NCBI RefSeq assembly: GCF_023343835.1
Contig: NC_064438.1
Location: forward strand, 59,525,078-59,589,077
Direction: 5' to 3'
From: Lagopus muta
Lineage: Eukaryota > Chordata > Aves > Galliformes > Phasianidae
Length of the DNA stretch: 64,000 nt
The position numbers were made by a program, and so were the translations under genes. Under the pieces are notes generated by a model. It did no database searches. It saw only the letters and a list, made by a program, of their open reading frames with translations, and was not told the origin of the DNA. Of this stretch, positions 54,901-64,000 are shown in pieces (position 1 is the stretch's first letter; every line of letters begins with the position of its first letter).

Positions 54901-55190
54901 TTTTTCTTTATTTCAGGGCTGCAGTGTGGGCTGAGTGTTCATCTTTGGAATGGGGTAACTTATTCTTCCTTTATTTCAGGGCTGTTATGCACTGCTTCCA
55001 ACCATGCAGAGTTGTTTAAGGGCGTTCTGTGCACCCTTAGGTGTAATAAATCTTCATCTTTATAGAAAGCCAAGGATTGTCCTCTTCTGGACTGCTGTAC
55101 TCAGTATCACCCCAGTGTGATGAAGTGAAGCCCCTGCTCTGCTGAATACTGGGACTGGCCCAGAGAGGCTCTGATGGATGTGGATTATCC
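54901..55190. other. Anonymous sequence with AATAAA
   Basis: Two GGGCTG-type phrases and AATAAATCTTCATC near 55,045. It parallels part of 40.9-41.4 kb and is probably the end of the LTR-like repeat. Confidence 0.35.
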
Positions 55191-55865
55191 TAGCCAGAGT
55201 ACTTGGTACCATTGGTGGTGATCTCGTCCAACTGCCACACAATGAACAGGAACATCCACAGCCAGATCTGGCTGCCCAGAGGCTGACCCAGCCTCACCTT
55301 GGAAGGGATGGGGCATCCATCACATGTCTGGGTAACCTGTTCTGCTGTGTCACCACCATCACTGTACCAGGTTTTCTTTATATCTAGGCTAAATCTTTCC
55401 TTGTTCTTCCCTTCAGGTGTTGAAAGGCTGTTACCAGATCACCTTGGAGCCTTCACTTCTGCAGGCTGAACAGCTCCAGCTCTCTCTCTTTATAGGAAAG
55501 GCGTTCCATCCCTCAGTTCATATTTGTGGCTGTTCTCTGGATGTTCTCCAACAGCTCCACGTCTGTCCTGCACTGCGGACATCCACATCCAGACACAGCA
55601 CCTCCAGGTGAGGCCTCACAGCGCAGAGCAGAGGGGCAGGACCAGCTCCCTTCGCCTGCTGACCACACATCTTTGGATGGAGCCCAGCGTACGGTTGGCT
55701 TTCTGGGCTGGAAGGTACATCGCTGAGTGCCACTACTCAGCCTGTTGAGGTCCCTCTGGATGGCGTGGTCCCTCTGCTGTGTCACTGCACCCCACAGCTC
55801 AGTGTCATTAGGGTGCACTCAACCCCACTGTCAATGTCACTGATGAAGGGGCAATCCCAGGTGTT
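55191..55865 (-). mobile_element. CR1 LINE fragment, degenerate
   Basis: The plus strand shows the CR1 antisense landmarks CACCTTGGAAGGGATGGGGC, CAGGCTGAACAGCTCCAGC, CTGTTGAGGTCCCTCTGGATG and CAGCTCAGTGTCATTAGGG. Many indels are present. Confidence 0.85.
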
Positions 55866-56437
55866 TGTACAAACTCAGCAAAGAACACCTTGAGAGCAGC
55901 CCCACAGAGAAGGACTTGTGGATCGCGGTGGATGAGCTGGGATCCATGAGTGGACATCAGCCAGCAGAGTGCGCCTGCAGCCTGGAAGGCCAGCTGTGTT
56001 CTGGGCTGCATTAAAGAAGAGCGGCCAGCAGGGAGAGGGAGGTGATCGTCCCCATCTGCTCGGCTCTTGTGAGGCCCCATCTGCAGTGCTGCATCCAGGC
56101 CTGGGGCCCCCAGCACAGGAAGGACGTGGAGCTCATGGAGCAGGTCCAGAGGAGGCACTGAGATGAGCAGACGGTTGGAGCAGCTCTCCTACAAGGAAAG
56201 GTTGAGGGAAGTGGGGTTGTTCAGCCTGGAGAAGAGAAGGCTTGGGGGGGACCTCATTGCAGCCTCACAGTACTTGAAGGGGGAACAGCAGGAAGGGGAA
56301 CGGCTGTTTACGAGGGTGGATCGTGATAGGACAAGGGGGAATGGTTTTAAACTGAGACAGGGGAGGTTTAGGTTGGTTATTAGGAGGAAGCTTTTCACAC
56401 AGAGGGTGGTGACGCACTGGAACGTGTGCTTCAGAGT
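55866..56437 (+). mobile_element. CR1 LINE fragment, sense
   Basis: Sense CR1 ORF2 C-terminal signatures: AGAAGGACTTGTGGATC, CGAGACATCAGCCAGCAG-like text, and an open frame with [18 protein letters not shown] and [14 protein letters not shown] (56,163-56,430). Confidence 0.88.
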
Positions 56438-56700
56438 CACTTCCAGGAGGATCTGCTCCTCGATTTTTTGCAGCACAGAGGTGAGACTGACACGTTGGTG
56501 GTTCCCAGGGTCACACTTTATATCTGCAGTAACAGCTGTGCTGTTGCCTTTTTTCTGCTCACCAGGGACTTCACCTGACTGCCTCGACTTCTCAAATACC
56601 ACTGAGAGTGGCTCGGTGACTGCAGCGGTGAATTCCCTCAGGGCTCTGGGACTCGTCTCATCAGGACCCAAAGACTCCTGGATGTCAGGTTCTCAGGTGG
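56438..56700 (-). mobile_element. CR1 LINE ORF2 mid-fragment, minus strand
   Basis: On the minus strand the frame reads [25 protein letters not shown] and [17 protein letters not shown], the CR1 region just N-terminal to the reverse transcriptase core. Together with the two preceding fragments it forms a minus-plus-minus rearranged CR1 cluster. Confidence 0.85.
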
Positions 56701-57008
56701 TCCAGATCCTGATCTCCCATCACAGTGTGGGATAGGGAGGGGTCTGTGGGACCGGCATTGCTTCCTGAATCCCCACCTACCAAACCGAAGGTGAGAGCAG
56801 TGTATAATGAGCAGTTATCAGAGAAGATGGAAGATGGATATTGTTGGGTACCTGAGCCTTCTCCTTGTCTGTTGTTCCCAGCTGCAGTGCTGCTGGTAAG
56901 CAGCATCATGCACAGAGTGCAGCCACATTGATCAGGGAAAGGAGTGCAGGTTTGTGAAAGAGGCACATCTGTAGGGCAGTGCCTTCATTACTGTTTTGTG
57001 TCCCACAG
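56701..57008. other. Anonymous sequence
   Basis: No feature I can support apart from the beginning of the higher-order subtelomeric block near 56,960 (GGGCAGTGCCTTCATTACTG), which recurs near 58,630. Confidence 0.3.
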
Positions 57009-58610
57009 GTGGCTGCGGAGTTGCAGCGCTCCCAAGTGCCGTAACGACTGCATGGAGATGCGTGGCTCTTCATGGGAACAGCAAGGAACCGGAATCTGCA
57101 TTTCCTGGAATGCCCCAGAGCCTCGCTTTGCTGGCTGGTAATTGTCTGCCCAGCAGGTAAGGGCAATGCTCACCCATCAGTGTTTACCCACTCCATAGCA
57201 CGGCACAACACGGTGCTCCCAGAGCTCTTCATTGCACTTTATGGTGCCCTGGATGTTGCCTGTCCTTTTCTTTCTATGTTCTCTTTGTCTCTGGCCTTTC
57301 ACTGCAGTGTTTTCCTTCCCTTTGCCCTTGCTGTTCCCTACTGCATTGTCTTGCCCTCCTGTTTTTGTGTTCCATGCCACGTTCATTTGGCCGTTGCCCT
57401 TGGCTTTCTTTGCTGTATTCACTTCAGCGTTCAGTTTTGGCGTTCTGTACTGCGTTCTCTCGCCCTCCTGTTTTGGTATTTCCTTCCATGTTCTCTTAGC
57501 CGTTGCCATTGGCTGGGCATTCTCTTGCCCTCCTGTTTTTGTGTTCCATGCTGGGTTCTCTTGGCCATTGCCCTTGGCTTTCTTTGCCACATTCACTTCG
57601 GCATTCAGTTTTGGTGTTCCCTGCTGCGTTCTCCTGCCCTCCTGTTTTGGCGTTTCTTGCCGTGTTCTCTTGGCCATCATCCTGGGCATTTCCTTCCACG
57701 TTCTCTTGGCCCTTGCCCTCCTGTTTTTGTGTTCTATGCCACATCTCTTGGCCATTGCCCTTGGCTTTCTGTTGCCACATCCTCTTCAGCATTCAGTTTT
57801 GGCGTTCCCGGCAGCATTCTCTTTGGCCTCCTGTTTTGGCATTTCCTGCCACATTGTCTTGGCCCTTGCCTGGGCATTCCCTGCAGTGTTCTCTTTGACC
57901 TCCTAACTTGCTGTTCCAGCCACATTCTGCATTGGCCTTCTTTGCCGCGTTCCTTTTGGCCTCCTATTTTGGCTTTTCCTGCCATGTTTTCTTAGCCCTT
58001 GCCTGGGCATTCCATGTTGTGTTCCCTTGTCCTTTTGTTTTGGCATTTTGTGCTGCATTCTCTTGGCCTTTGCCCTTGGCCTTTCCTGCTGTGTTCTCTT
58101 TGGCTGTATTCTGACCTTTCCTGTTGCGTTCTCCTTGCCCTCACCTTGGCTTTCCATTGGTGCTCTCTTTGCTTTTGCCCTTGCCTTAGCTTGGCTGTTT
58201 TCTTTGCATTTACCTTGGTTTTCCATGAGAGTTCTCCTTCCCTTTGCCTGCCCTGGGAGTTCTGCTTGCCTTCGGCACTCTGGGATTAGCTGGGAGGCAA
58301 CATTAAAGTTAACCTTGACCTGAACCCGTAGCTGAATGGGAGTTCTAACGATAATTGTGTTAACCTGCAGCGTATCTGTAAACCAAACCCTTAACGCAGT
58401 GTTGAAAATGTCTCTTAACCTGAATGCTGCCTTAAAAATAATGCCTCATGTTTTTTGTCAAATAACCTTAATTGTGATTGTAGTGCAGAATACTGATGTT
58501 AGACCAACTGTAACTTCAACCCTATGAATAACATTAATTATATCCCTAATGTTAATTATAATTATAATTAATTACAACCCTTGTGTCATCATTACAGCAA
58601 CGTGCTCAGG
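57009..58610 (+). repeat. Subtelomeric higher-order repeat, block 1
   Basis: It starts with an exon-like 148-base segment (57,009-57,156) bounded by TGTCCCACAG and CAGGTAAGGG. Next comes about 1 kb of 37-bp minisatellite (57,240-58,260; consensus words TTCTCTTGGCC, TTGCCCTTGGC, CCTCCTGTTTTGGCGTTCC), then AT-richer sequence with scattered TTAACC/CCCTAA-like words (58,270-58,610). Blocks 2 and 3 repeat this layout. Confidence 0.8.
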
Positions 58611-58664
58611 GTGCAGCCCCACACATGCGGGGCAGCGCCTTCATTACTGCGTTGTGTCCCACAG

Positions 58665-60070
58665 GTGGCAGCAGAGCTGCGTTGCTCCTGAGCACTTTAA
58701 GGACAGCACAGAGATGCGCGGCTCTTCACGGCAGCAGCAGAAACTGAAATCTGCATTTCCTGGAACGCCCCGGAACCTTGCTTTGCTGGCCGGTAATTGT
58801 CTGCCCAGCAGGTAAGGGCAGTGCTCACCCACCAATGTTTACTCATTACTTACTGAGACACAAGGTAGGGTTCCCAGAGCTCATTTCTGCACTTCATGGT
58901 GTCCTGAATGCTGCCTGTCCTTTTCTTTCCGTGTTCTCCTCACCTCCAGCCTTTCCCTACTGCGTTCTCTTGCCCTCCTGTTTTGGCGTTCCCTGTGGCA
59001 TTCTCTTGGCCATTTGCCCTTGGCCACCTTCGCTGTGTTCTCTTTGGCCTTTGGTTCTGGCCATCTGTGCCACATTCCCTTGGCCTTTGTCCTTGGCCTT
59101 CTTTGCCGCGTTCCCTTTGCCTTCTGTTCTGGCATTCCCTACAACATTCTCTTTGGCCTTCAGTTTTGGCGCTCCTGGCTGCGTTCTCTTCGGCCATTGC
59201 CCTCAGCCTTCATTGCCACATTCCCTTTGGCCTCTTGTTTTGGCATCCCTTACGGCGTTTTCTTTGGCCTTTGGTTTTGGCGTTCCCTTCCATGTTCTCT
59301 TTGGCCATTGCCCTTGGCCTTCTGCGTTGGCCTTCCATGCAGCGTTCTCATGGACCTTGCCCTCCATTTTGGCCTTCCCTGATTTGTTTTCTTTTGTCTC
59401 TGTTTTGGCGTTCTCTGCAGCCTTCTCCTCAGGCCTGGCCTGTGACAAGGCTTTCTCTTCAGTGCTCTCCCTGCCTTTGCCTTCCCTTTGCCTTTGGCGT
59501 TGCCTTCCCTTGGGTGTCGTCCATGCCTTTGCCCTCCGTTTTGGCATTCCCTCAGCTGTTCTCCTTGCCTTTTGCTCTTACCTTTGCCTTGGCCTTCCCT
59601 ATCGCTCACTCTGAGCACGATCCTAATAACCCTAACCTCAATACTTTCTCCCCAACCCTAAGCTCTGAACCCCAAATGAAGTGTGAATTGCAGCCATGAC
59701 TGTATAGATACCTGTGCAAATTAACCCTGCACCTTCCATAGTGCTTTCAATTGGGCACTGAACCCATCTGTAACCTTCTGTGTAATACTAACAAAAACTC
59801 CACAGCTTCCCTGTTAAATACTCCTAACCTTACTCTGAAGCCATTTCTTGGAGCCGTGTTTGGCTTCCATGTTTTGTGGGTGGGCTGACTGAGCATCGTT
59901 TGTGTCTCAGCGTTCCTCCTTCTAAAGCGTGTCTCTGTATTACAGGTGAAGATGCCTTTGATGCTTCCAGTTGATGGCTTCCCCCCTGCAATGCCATCAT
60001 CTTTCCAGTCCTCCCACACTCACCGCCAGCTCGGTTCAGTCCAGCTTTTACCTGAATCCCTGCTCTGTTC
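58665..60070 (+). repeat. Subtelomeric higher-order repeat, block 2
   Basis: The exon-like segment is at 58,665-58,811 with the same flanking acceptor and donor-like words, and the 37-bp minisatellite at about 58,910-59,600. Spacings of the (A/G)TTCYCTTTGGCC word are 36-37 bases at 59,110-59,294. Then come CCCTAA-like words (59,616-59,660) and a tail shared with block 3 (ATTTCTTGGAGC, TCTGTATTACAGGTGAAGATG). Confidence 0.8.
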
Positions 60071-61410
60071 CCTTTCCTGAGCGCTGTAAGGACAGCATGG
60101 AGATGCGCGGCTCTTCATGGCAGCAGCAGGAACCGGAATCTGCATTTCCTGGAACGCCCCGGAACCCCACTTTGCTGCCTGGTAATTCTCTGCCCAGCAG
60201 GTAAGGGCAATGCTCACCCACCAGTGTTTACTCATTACTTACTGAGACACAAGGTAGGGTTCCCAGAGCTCATTTCTGCACTTCATGGTGTCCCTGAATG
60301 CTGCCTGTCCTTTTCTTTCCGTGTTCTCCTCACCTCCAGCCTTTCCCTGCTGTGTTCTCCTTGCTCTTGCTGTTCCCTACTGCGTTCTCTTGCCCTCCTG
60401 TTTTGGCGTTCCCTGTGGCATTCTCTTGGCCATCTGCCCTTGGCCACCTTCACTGTGTTCTCTTTGGCCTTTGGTTTTGACCATCTGTGCCACATTCCCT
60501 TGGCCTTTGTCCTTGGCCTTCTTTGCCACGTTCCCTTTGCCTCCCGTTCTGGCATTCCCTGCAACGTTATTTTGGCCTTCAGTTTTGGCGCTCCTGGCTG
60601 CGTTCTCTTTGGCCATTGCTCTCGGCCATCTTTGCCACATTCCCTTTGGCCTCCTGTTCTGGCGTTCCCTGCGGCGTTCTCTTTGGCCTTTGGTTTTGGC
60701 ATCCCCTTCCATGTTCTCTTTGGCCATTGCTCCCGGCCTTCTTTGCCACATTCCCTTTGGCCTCTTGTTTTGTCTTCTCCTACAGCATTCTCTTTGCCTT
60801 TGGTTTTGGCCTTTAGTGCCGCATTCTCTTTGGCCATTGCCCTTGACCTTCTGCATCGGCCTTCCCTGCAGCGTTCTCACGGACCTCGCTCTCCATTTTG
60901 GCCTTCTGCGTTGATCTCTTTGGTCTCTGTTCTGGTGTTCTCTGCGGCCTTCTCCTTGGGCCTGACCTCTGACGTGGCTTTTGGCATTCTCCAAGCCTTT
61001 CCCATCCCTTTGCCTTTGCCCTCTGTTTTGGCGTTCCCTCAGCTGTTCTCCTTGCCTTTTGCTCCTGCCTTTGCCTTGGCCTTCCCTAACGGTCACTCTA
61101 ACCCTAATCCTGATGTACCTAACCCTAACACCTTTCCTGTTAAATACTCCTAACCTTACTCTGAAGCCATTTCTTGGAGCGGTGTTTGGCTTCCACATTT
61201 TGTGGGGGTGGGCTGACGGTGAGCACAGTTTGGGTCTCAGCGTTCCTCCTTCTAAAGCATGTCTCTGTATTACAGGTGAAGATGCCTTCGATGCTTCCAG
61301 TCGATGACTTCCCCCCGCGATGCCATTGGCTTTCCTGGCCTCCCACAGTCACCGCCAGCTCAGTTCAGTTGAGCCGTTACCCGAATCCCCACTCCGTTCC
61401 CTTTCCATGA
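60071..61410 (+). repeat. Subtelomeric higher-order repeat, block 3
   Basis: The exon-like segment ends at 60,200 with the same donor-like word but lacks the acceptor word. The 37-bp minisatellite spans about 60,295-61,085, followed by TAACCCTAATCC (61,090 on) and the same tail as block 2. The first 400 bases after the segment are almost identical to block 2, including ACTGAGACACAAGGTAGGG. Confidence 0.8.
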
Positions 61411-61600
61411 TCTTCCTGTCACTCTGCCACAAGTCCCCACCAAGGTCATCGCAGGCAACGTGTGGGATGCAGCACTCGGTCTCATTACAGTTCATCCCAT
61501 CAGCTTCAGCCCAGCGATCCAACCCACCCGCACCCTTCCTGAGGGCCCTTCTGCTCCCAGGCCAATCAACGCTTCCTTCTGATGCCATCTGCGTTCCTTC
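61411..61600. other. Unique spacer
   Basis: No recognisable feature between the higher-order blocks and the 350-bp array. Confidence 0.3.
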
Positions 61601-61782
61601 CTGCCCACTATCAGACTCGTGCCCCTTTGTGGCCATTTTGAGAGTTGCGCTGATTTCAGCGTCTGCATTCAATTGACTTCAACCAAATTGGCTTTAGTTT
61701 TACATTCACTTAATGTAAACCAAATTGGCTTTAGTTTTACATTCGATTAATGTAAACCAAATTGGCTTTAAGTTGGCCTTGC

Positions 61783-61843
61783 TTACGGGGTTGGGTTAGC
61801 TTTGCTTTGTTTGTTCTAGCGCAGGGCTAACCCAACCCCGTAA
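61783..61843 (+). other. Hairpin with telomere-like arms (further copies 62135-62195, 62521-62581, 62870-62930, 63183-63244)
   Basis: The left arm TTACGGGGTTGGGTTAGC is the exact reverse complement of the right arm GCTAACCCAACCCCGTAA, separated by 25 bases. Four of five copies have perfect 18-base arms; the last has one extra G. Loops vary (TTCTAGCGCAG or TTCCTAGGCAG), yet the arms are kept. Confidence 0.92.
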
Positions 61844-61894
61844 CCAAGGGCCGGTGGAGGCGATTTTGTTCCTTCCCGGCCAGTCTGAGACTCG

Positions 61895-61907
61895 TGCCCC
61901 CTTGTGG
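61895..61907 (-). promoter_or_regulatory. CTCF-consensus-like sites in each satellite unit
   Basis: On the minus strand CCACAAGGGGGCA fits the published CTCF core CCASNAGRGGGCR exactly. Exact matches also at 62,247-62,259, 62,632-62,644 (CCACAAGAGGGCG) and 62,982-62,994. One-mismatch sites at 61,620-61,632 and 63,295-63,307. All six have the same orientation. Binding is inferred, not shown. Confidence 0.55.
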
Positions 61908-63330
61908 CCATTTGAAGAATTGCGCTAATTTCAGCGTCTGCATTCAATTGATCTCAACCAAATTGGCTTTGGCTTTGCATTCAACTTACTTCAACCAAAT
62001 TGGCTTTAGTTTTACATCCAATTAAATGTAAACCAAATTGGCTTTAGTTTTACATCCAATTAAATGTAAACCAAATTGGCTTTAGTTTTACATCCAATTA
62101 AATGTAAACCAAATTGGCTTTAAGTTTGCCTTGCTTACGGGGTTGGGTTAGCTTTGCTTTGTTTGTTCCTAGGCAGGGCTAACCCAACCCCGTAACCAAG
62201 GGCCGACGGAGGCGATTTTGTTCCTTCCTGGCCAGTCTGAGACTCGTGCCCCCTTGTGGCCGTTTGATGATCTGTGCTGATTTCAGCGTCTGCATTCAAT
62301 TGATCTCAACCAAATTGGCTTTAGCCTTGCAGTCATTTTGCATCAACCAAATTGGCTTTGGCTTTGCATTCAACTTATTTCAACCAAATTGGCTTTAGTT
62401 TTACATTCAGTTGACTTCAATCAAATTGGCTTTAGTTTTACACTCAATTACTGTAAGCCAAGTTGGCTTTAGTTTTACATCCAATTAATGTAAACCAAAT
62501 TGGCTTTAGCATTGCCTTGCTTACGGGGTTGGGTTAGCTTTGCTTTGTTTGTTCTAGCGCAGGGCTAACCCAACCCCGTAACCAAGGGCCGGCGGAGGCG
62601 ATTTTGTTCCTCCCGGCCAGTCTGAGACTCGCGCCCTCTTGTGGCCATTTGAAGAGTTGCGCTGATTTCAGCGTCTGCATTCAATTGATCTCAACCAAAT
62701 TGGCTTTAGCCTTGCAGTCATTTTGCATCAACCAAATTGGCTTTAGCTTTACATTCAATTATTGTAAACCAAATTGGCTTTAGTTTTACATTCGATTAAT
62801 GTAAACCAAATTGGCTTTAGTTTTTACATTCGATTAATGTAAACCAAATTGGCTTTAAGTTGGCCTTGCTTACGGGGTTGGGTTAGCTTTGCTTTGTTTG
62901 TTCTAGCGCAGGGCTAACCCAACCCCGTAACCAAGGGCCGGTGGAGGCGATTTTGTTCCTTCCCGGCCAGTCTGAGACTCGTGCCCCCTTGTGGCCATTT
63001 GAAGAGTTGCGCTGATTTCAGCGTCTGCATTCAATTAATCTCAGCCAAATTGGCTTTAGCCTTGCAGTCATTTTGCATCAAATCAAATTGGCTTTGGCTT
63101 TGCATTCAACTTATTTCAACCAAATTGGCTTTAGTTTTACATCCAATTAATGTAAACCAAATTGGCTTTAGCGTTGCCTTGCTTACGGGGGTTGGGTTAG
63201 CTTTGCTTTGTTTGTTCCTAGGCAGGGCTAACCCAACCCCGTAACCAAGGGCCGGTGGAGGCGATTTTGTTCCTCCCGGCCAGTCTGAGACTTGCGCCCC
63301 TTTGTGGCCATTCTGAGAATTGCAATGTCT

Positions 63331-63830
63331 TTGGATGGGCTGAGATCTGCACTGCTTTTCAGGTGGGTTGCAGTACACAACATTCTCACAAATGCGGTGT
63401 CACTAATGGGGTATGGAGGCTTTGTACTCTTTCTCTGGTTGGTCTGAAGTCTATGCGAACCATGTGTTACAGCTGTACTGCATATGTGTGTGCTGCACCT
63501 GTAAATTGCGTCGTGCCATGTACACAATATGTGTTATGTTGCGCCTATGAACTGTGCTATGCCATGTACAGAATGTGTGGAGGCCGTGCCTATAAACTAA
63601 GTCTTGGAATCAGAGACCCATATTCATTACATGTTCTGCTTCTCAATGCGTAGTTGCTGGTATAGTGTGTATGTATATGATTGTATGAGTCCTGCCTTGT
63701 GGAAAAAAGTGCTGTAATAAACAAATAGTTAAACAATGCACGTACGTTGTGTGTCTTGCTTTGTCACAACAAGGACTTCAAGGACACTGGAAGGTAGGTG
63801 AGAAAGGTAGGTGCGGAGGGTGGTAGACTT
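63331..63830 (+). other. Unique subtelomeric spacer with poly(A) signal
   Basis: It contains a two-copy degenerate repeat of about 46 bases (63,495-63,590; GCCATGTACA plus AATGTG words) and AATAAA at about 63,716. An open frame at 63,255-63,653 is 132 codons but has no recognised family and starts in satellite. Confidence 0.35.
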
Positions 63831-64000
63831 AGACGGGGGTTAGACTTAGACTTAAGGGGTTAGACTTAAGGGGTTAGACTTAAGGGGTTAGGGTTAGACT
63901 TAAGGGGTTAGGGTTAGACTTAAGGGGTTAGGGTTAGACTTAAGGGGTTAGACTTAAGGGGTTGGGGTTAGACTTAAGGGGTTGGGGTTAGACTTAAGGG
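63831..64000 (+). repeat. Variant telomeric repeat array
   Basis: Units of 14 bases (TTAGACTTAAGGGG) alternate with TTAGGG or TTGGGG to give 20-base composites. The vertebrate telomere motif is on the plus strand, so the chromosome end is expected to the right. The array runs to the window edge. Confidence 0.9.

Larger units (their letters stand above)
61601..63330 (+). repeat. Subtelomeric satellite, about five 313-386-bp units
   Basis: Each unit contains, in order: CAGTCTGAGACTCGTG plus a CTCF-consensus-like site; TTTCAGCGTCTGCATTCAATT; three to six copies of a 34-38-base element AACCAAATTGGCTTTAG plus a TTTTACAT phrase; a hairpin of telomere-like sequence; and GGGCCGGTGGAGGCGATTTTG. Hairpin left arms begin at 61,783, 62,135, 62,521, 62,870 and 63,183. 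Confidence 0.92.

Noticed and set aside
57072-61198. Long open frames on both strands (for example 57,072-57,995, 58,778-59,614, 60,224-61,153 plus; 60,377-61,198 minus)
   Set aside because: They coincide with the 37-bp minisatellite, are open in several frames on both strands at once, and encode low-complexity Phe/Leu/Ser/Ala or Lys/Glu/Gly strings.
61689-63175. CRISPR-like regular spacing of the AACCAAATTGGC element
   Set aside because: The spacers between elements are themselves repeated and this is vertebrate DNA; it is a satellite.

Overview
This is eukaryotic DNA from a vertebrate, almost certainly a bird and probably a galliform such as chicken. The evidence is CR1 LINE fragments with the avian 3' end, GT-AG introns and AATAAA signals, and a vertebrate Rho GTPase-activating gene. 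Nothing looks prokaryotic. The right edge (63.83-64.00 kb) is degenerate TTAGGG-type repeat, with the G-rich strand reading rightward. The window therefore appears to run from a segmentally duplicated gene cluster into a subtelomere, with the chromosome end to the right.

Region 1 (1-42.18 kb) is a tandem array of a 14,741-bp unit. Units 1 and 2 are complete and differ at only a handful of single bases, with no length change. Unit 3 starts at 29,483, becomes a patchwork of identical and diverged tracts after about 33,420, is interrupted by a 4.34-kb insertion (37,353-41,693) and ends near 42,180. Each unit holds the 3' half of one ARHGAP32-like gene and the 5' half of the next. The window therefore contains the 3' part of gene A, a complete gene B and a complete gene C. 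All three encode an SH3 domain and an intact-looking RhoGAP domain. The PX domain has collapsed, and a stop codon removes the long C-terminal tail known from ARHGAP32. By my exon model genes B and C each encode 722 residues.

Region 2 (37.35-41.69 kb) is the insertion in unit 3. It carries a 56-bp minisatellite, a TATA/NRF1-like promoter, a 10-bp GC-rich minisatellite, a CpG-rich block and an LTR-like segment. Region 3 (42.2-47.5 kb) holds decayed retroviral pol-like sequence split by a 5'-truncated CR1. Region 4 (47.5-55 kb) is a set of simple and minisatellite tracts (a pyrimidine-rich one, a CACCCC-type one and a 147-bp tandem repeat) with LTR-like segments. Region 5 (55-57 kb) is a cluster of inverted CR1 fragments.

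Region 6 (57-64 kb) is subtelomeric. Three higher-order blocks contain 37-bp minisatellite. They are followed by about five 350-bp units, each with a near-perfect hairpin of telomere-like sequence, a CTCF-consensus-like site and many CCAAT motifs. Variant telomeric repeats end the window. Homology calls rest on recalled family knowledge and by-eye translation; no database search was run.
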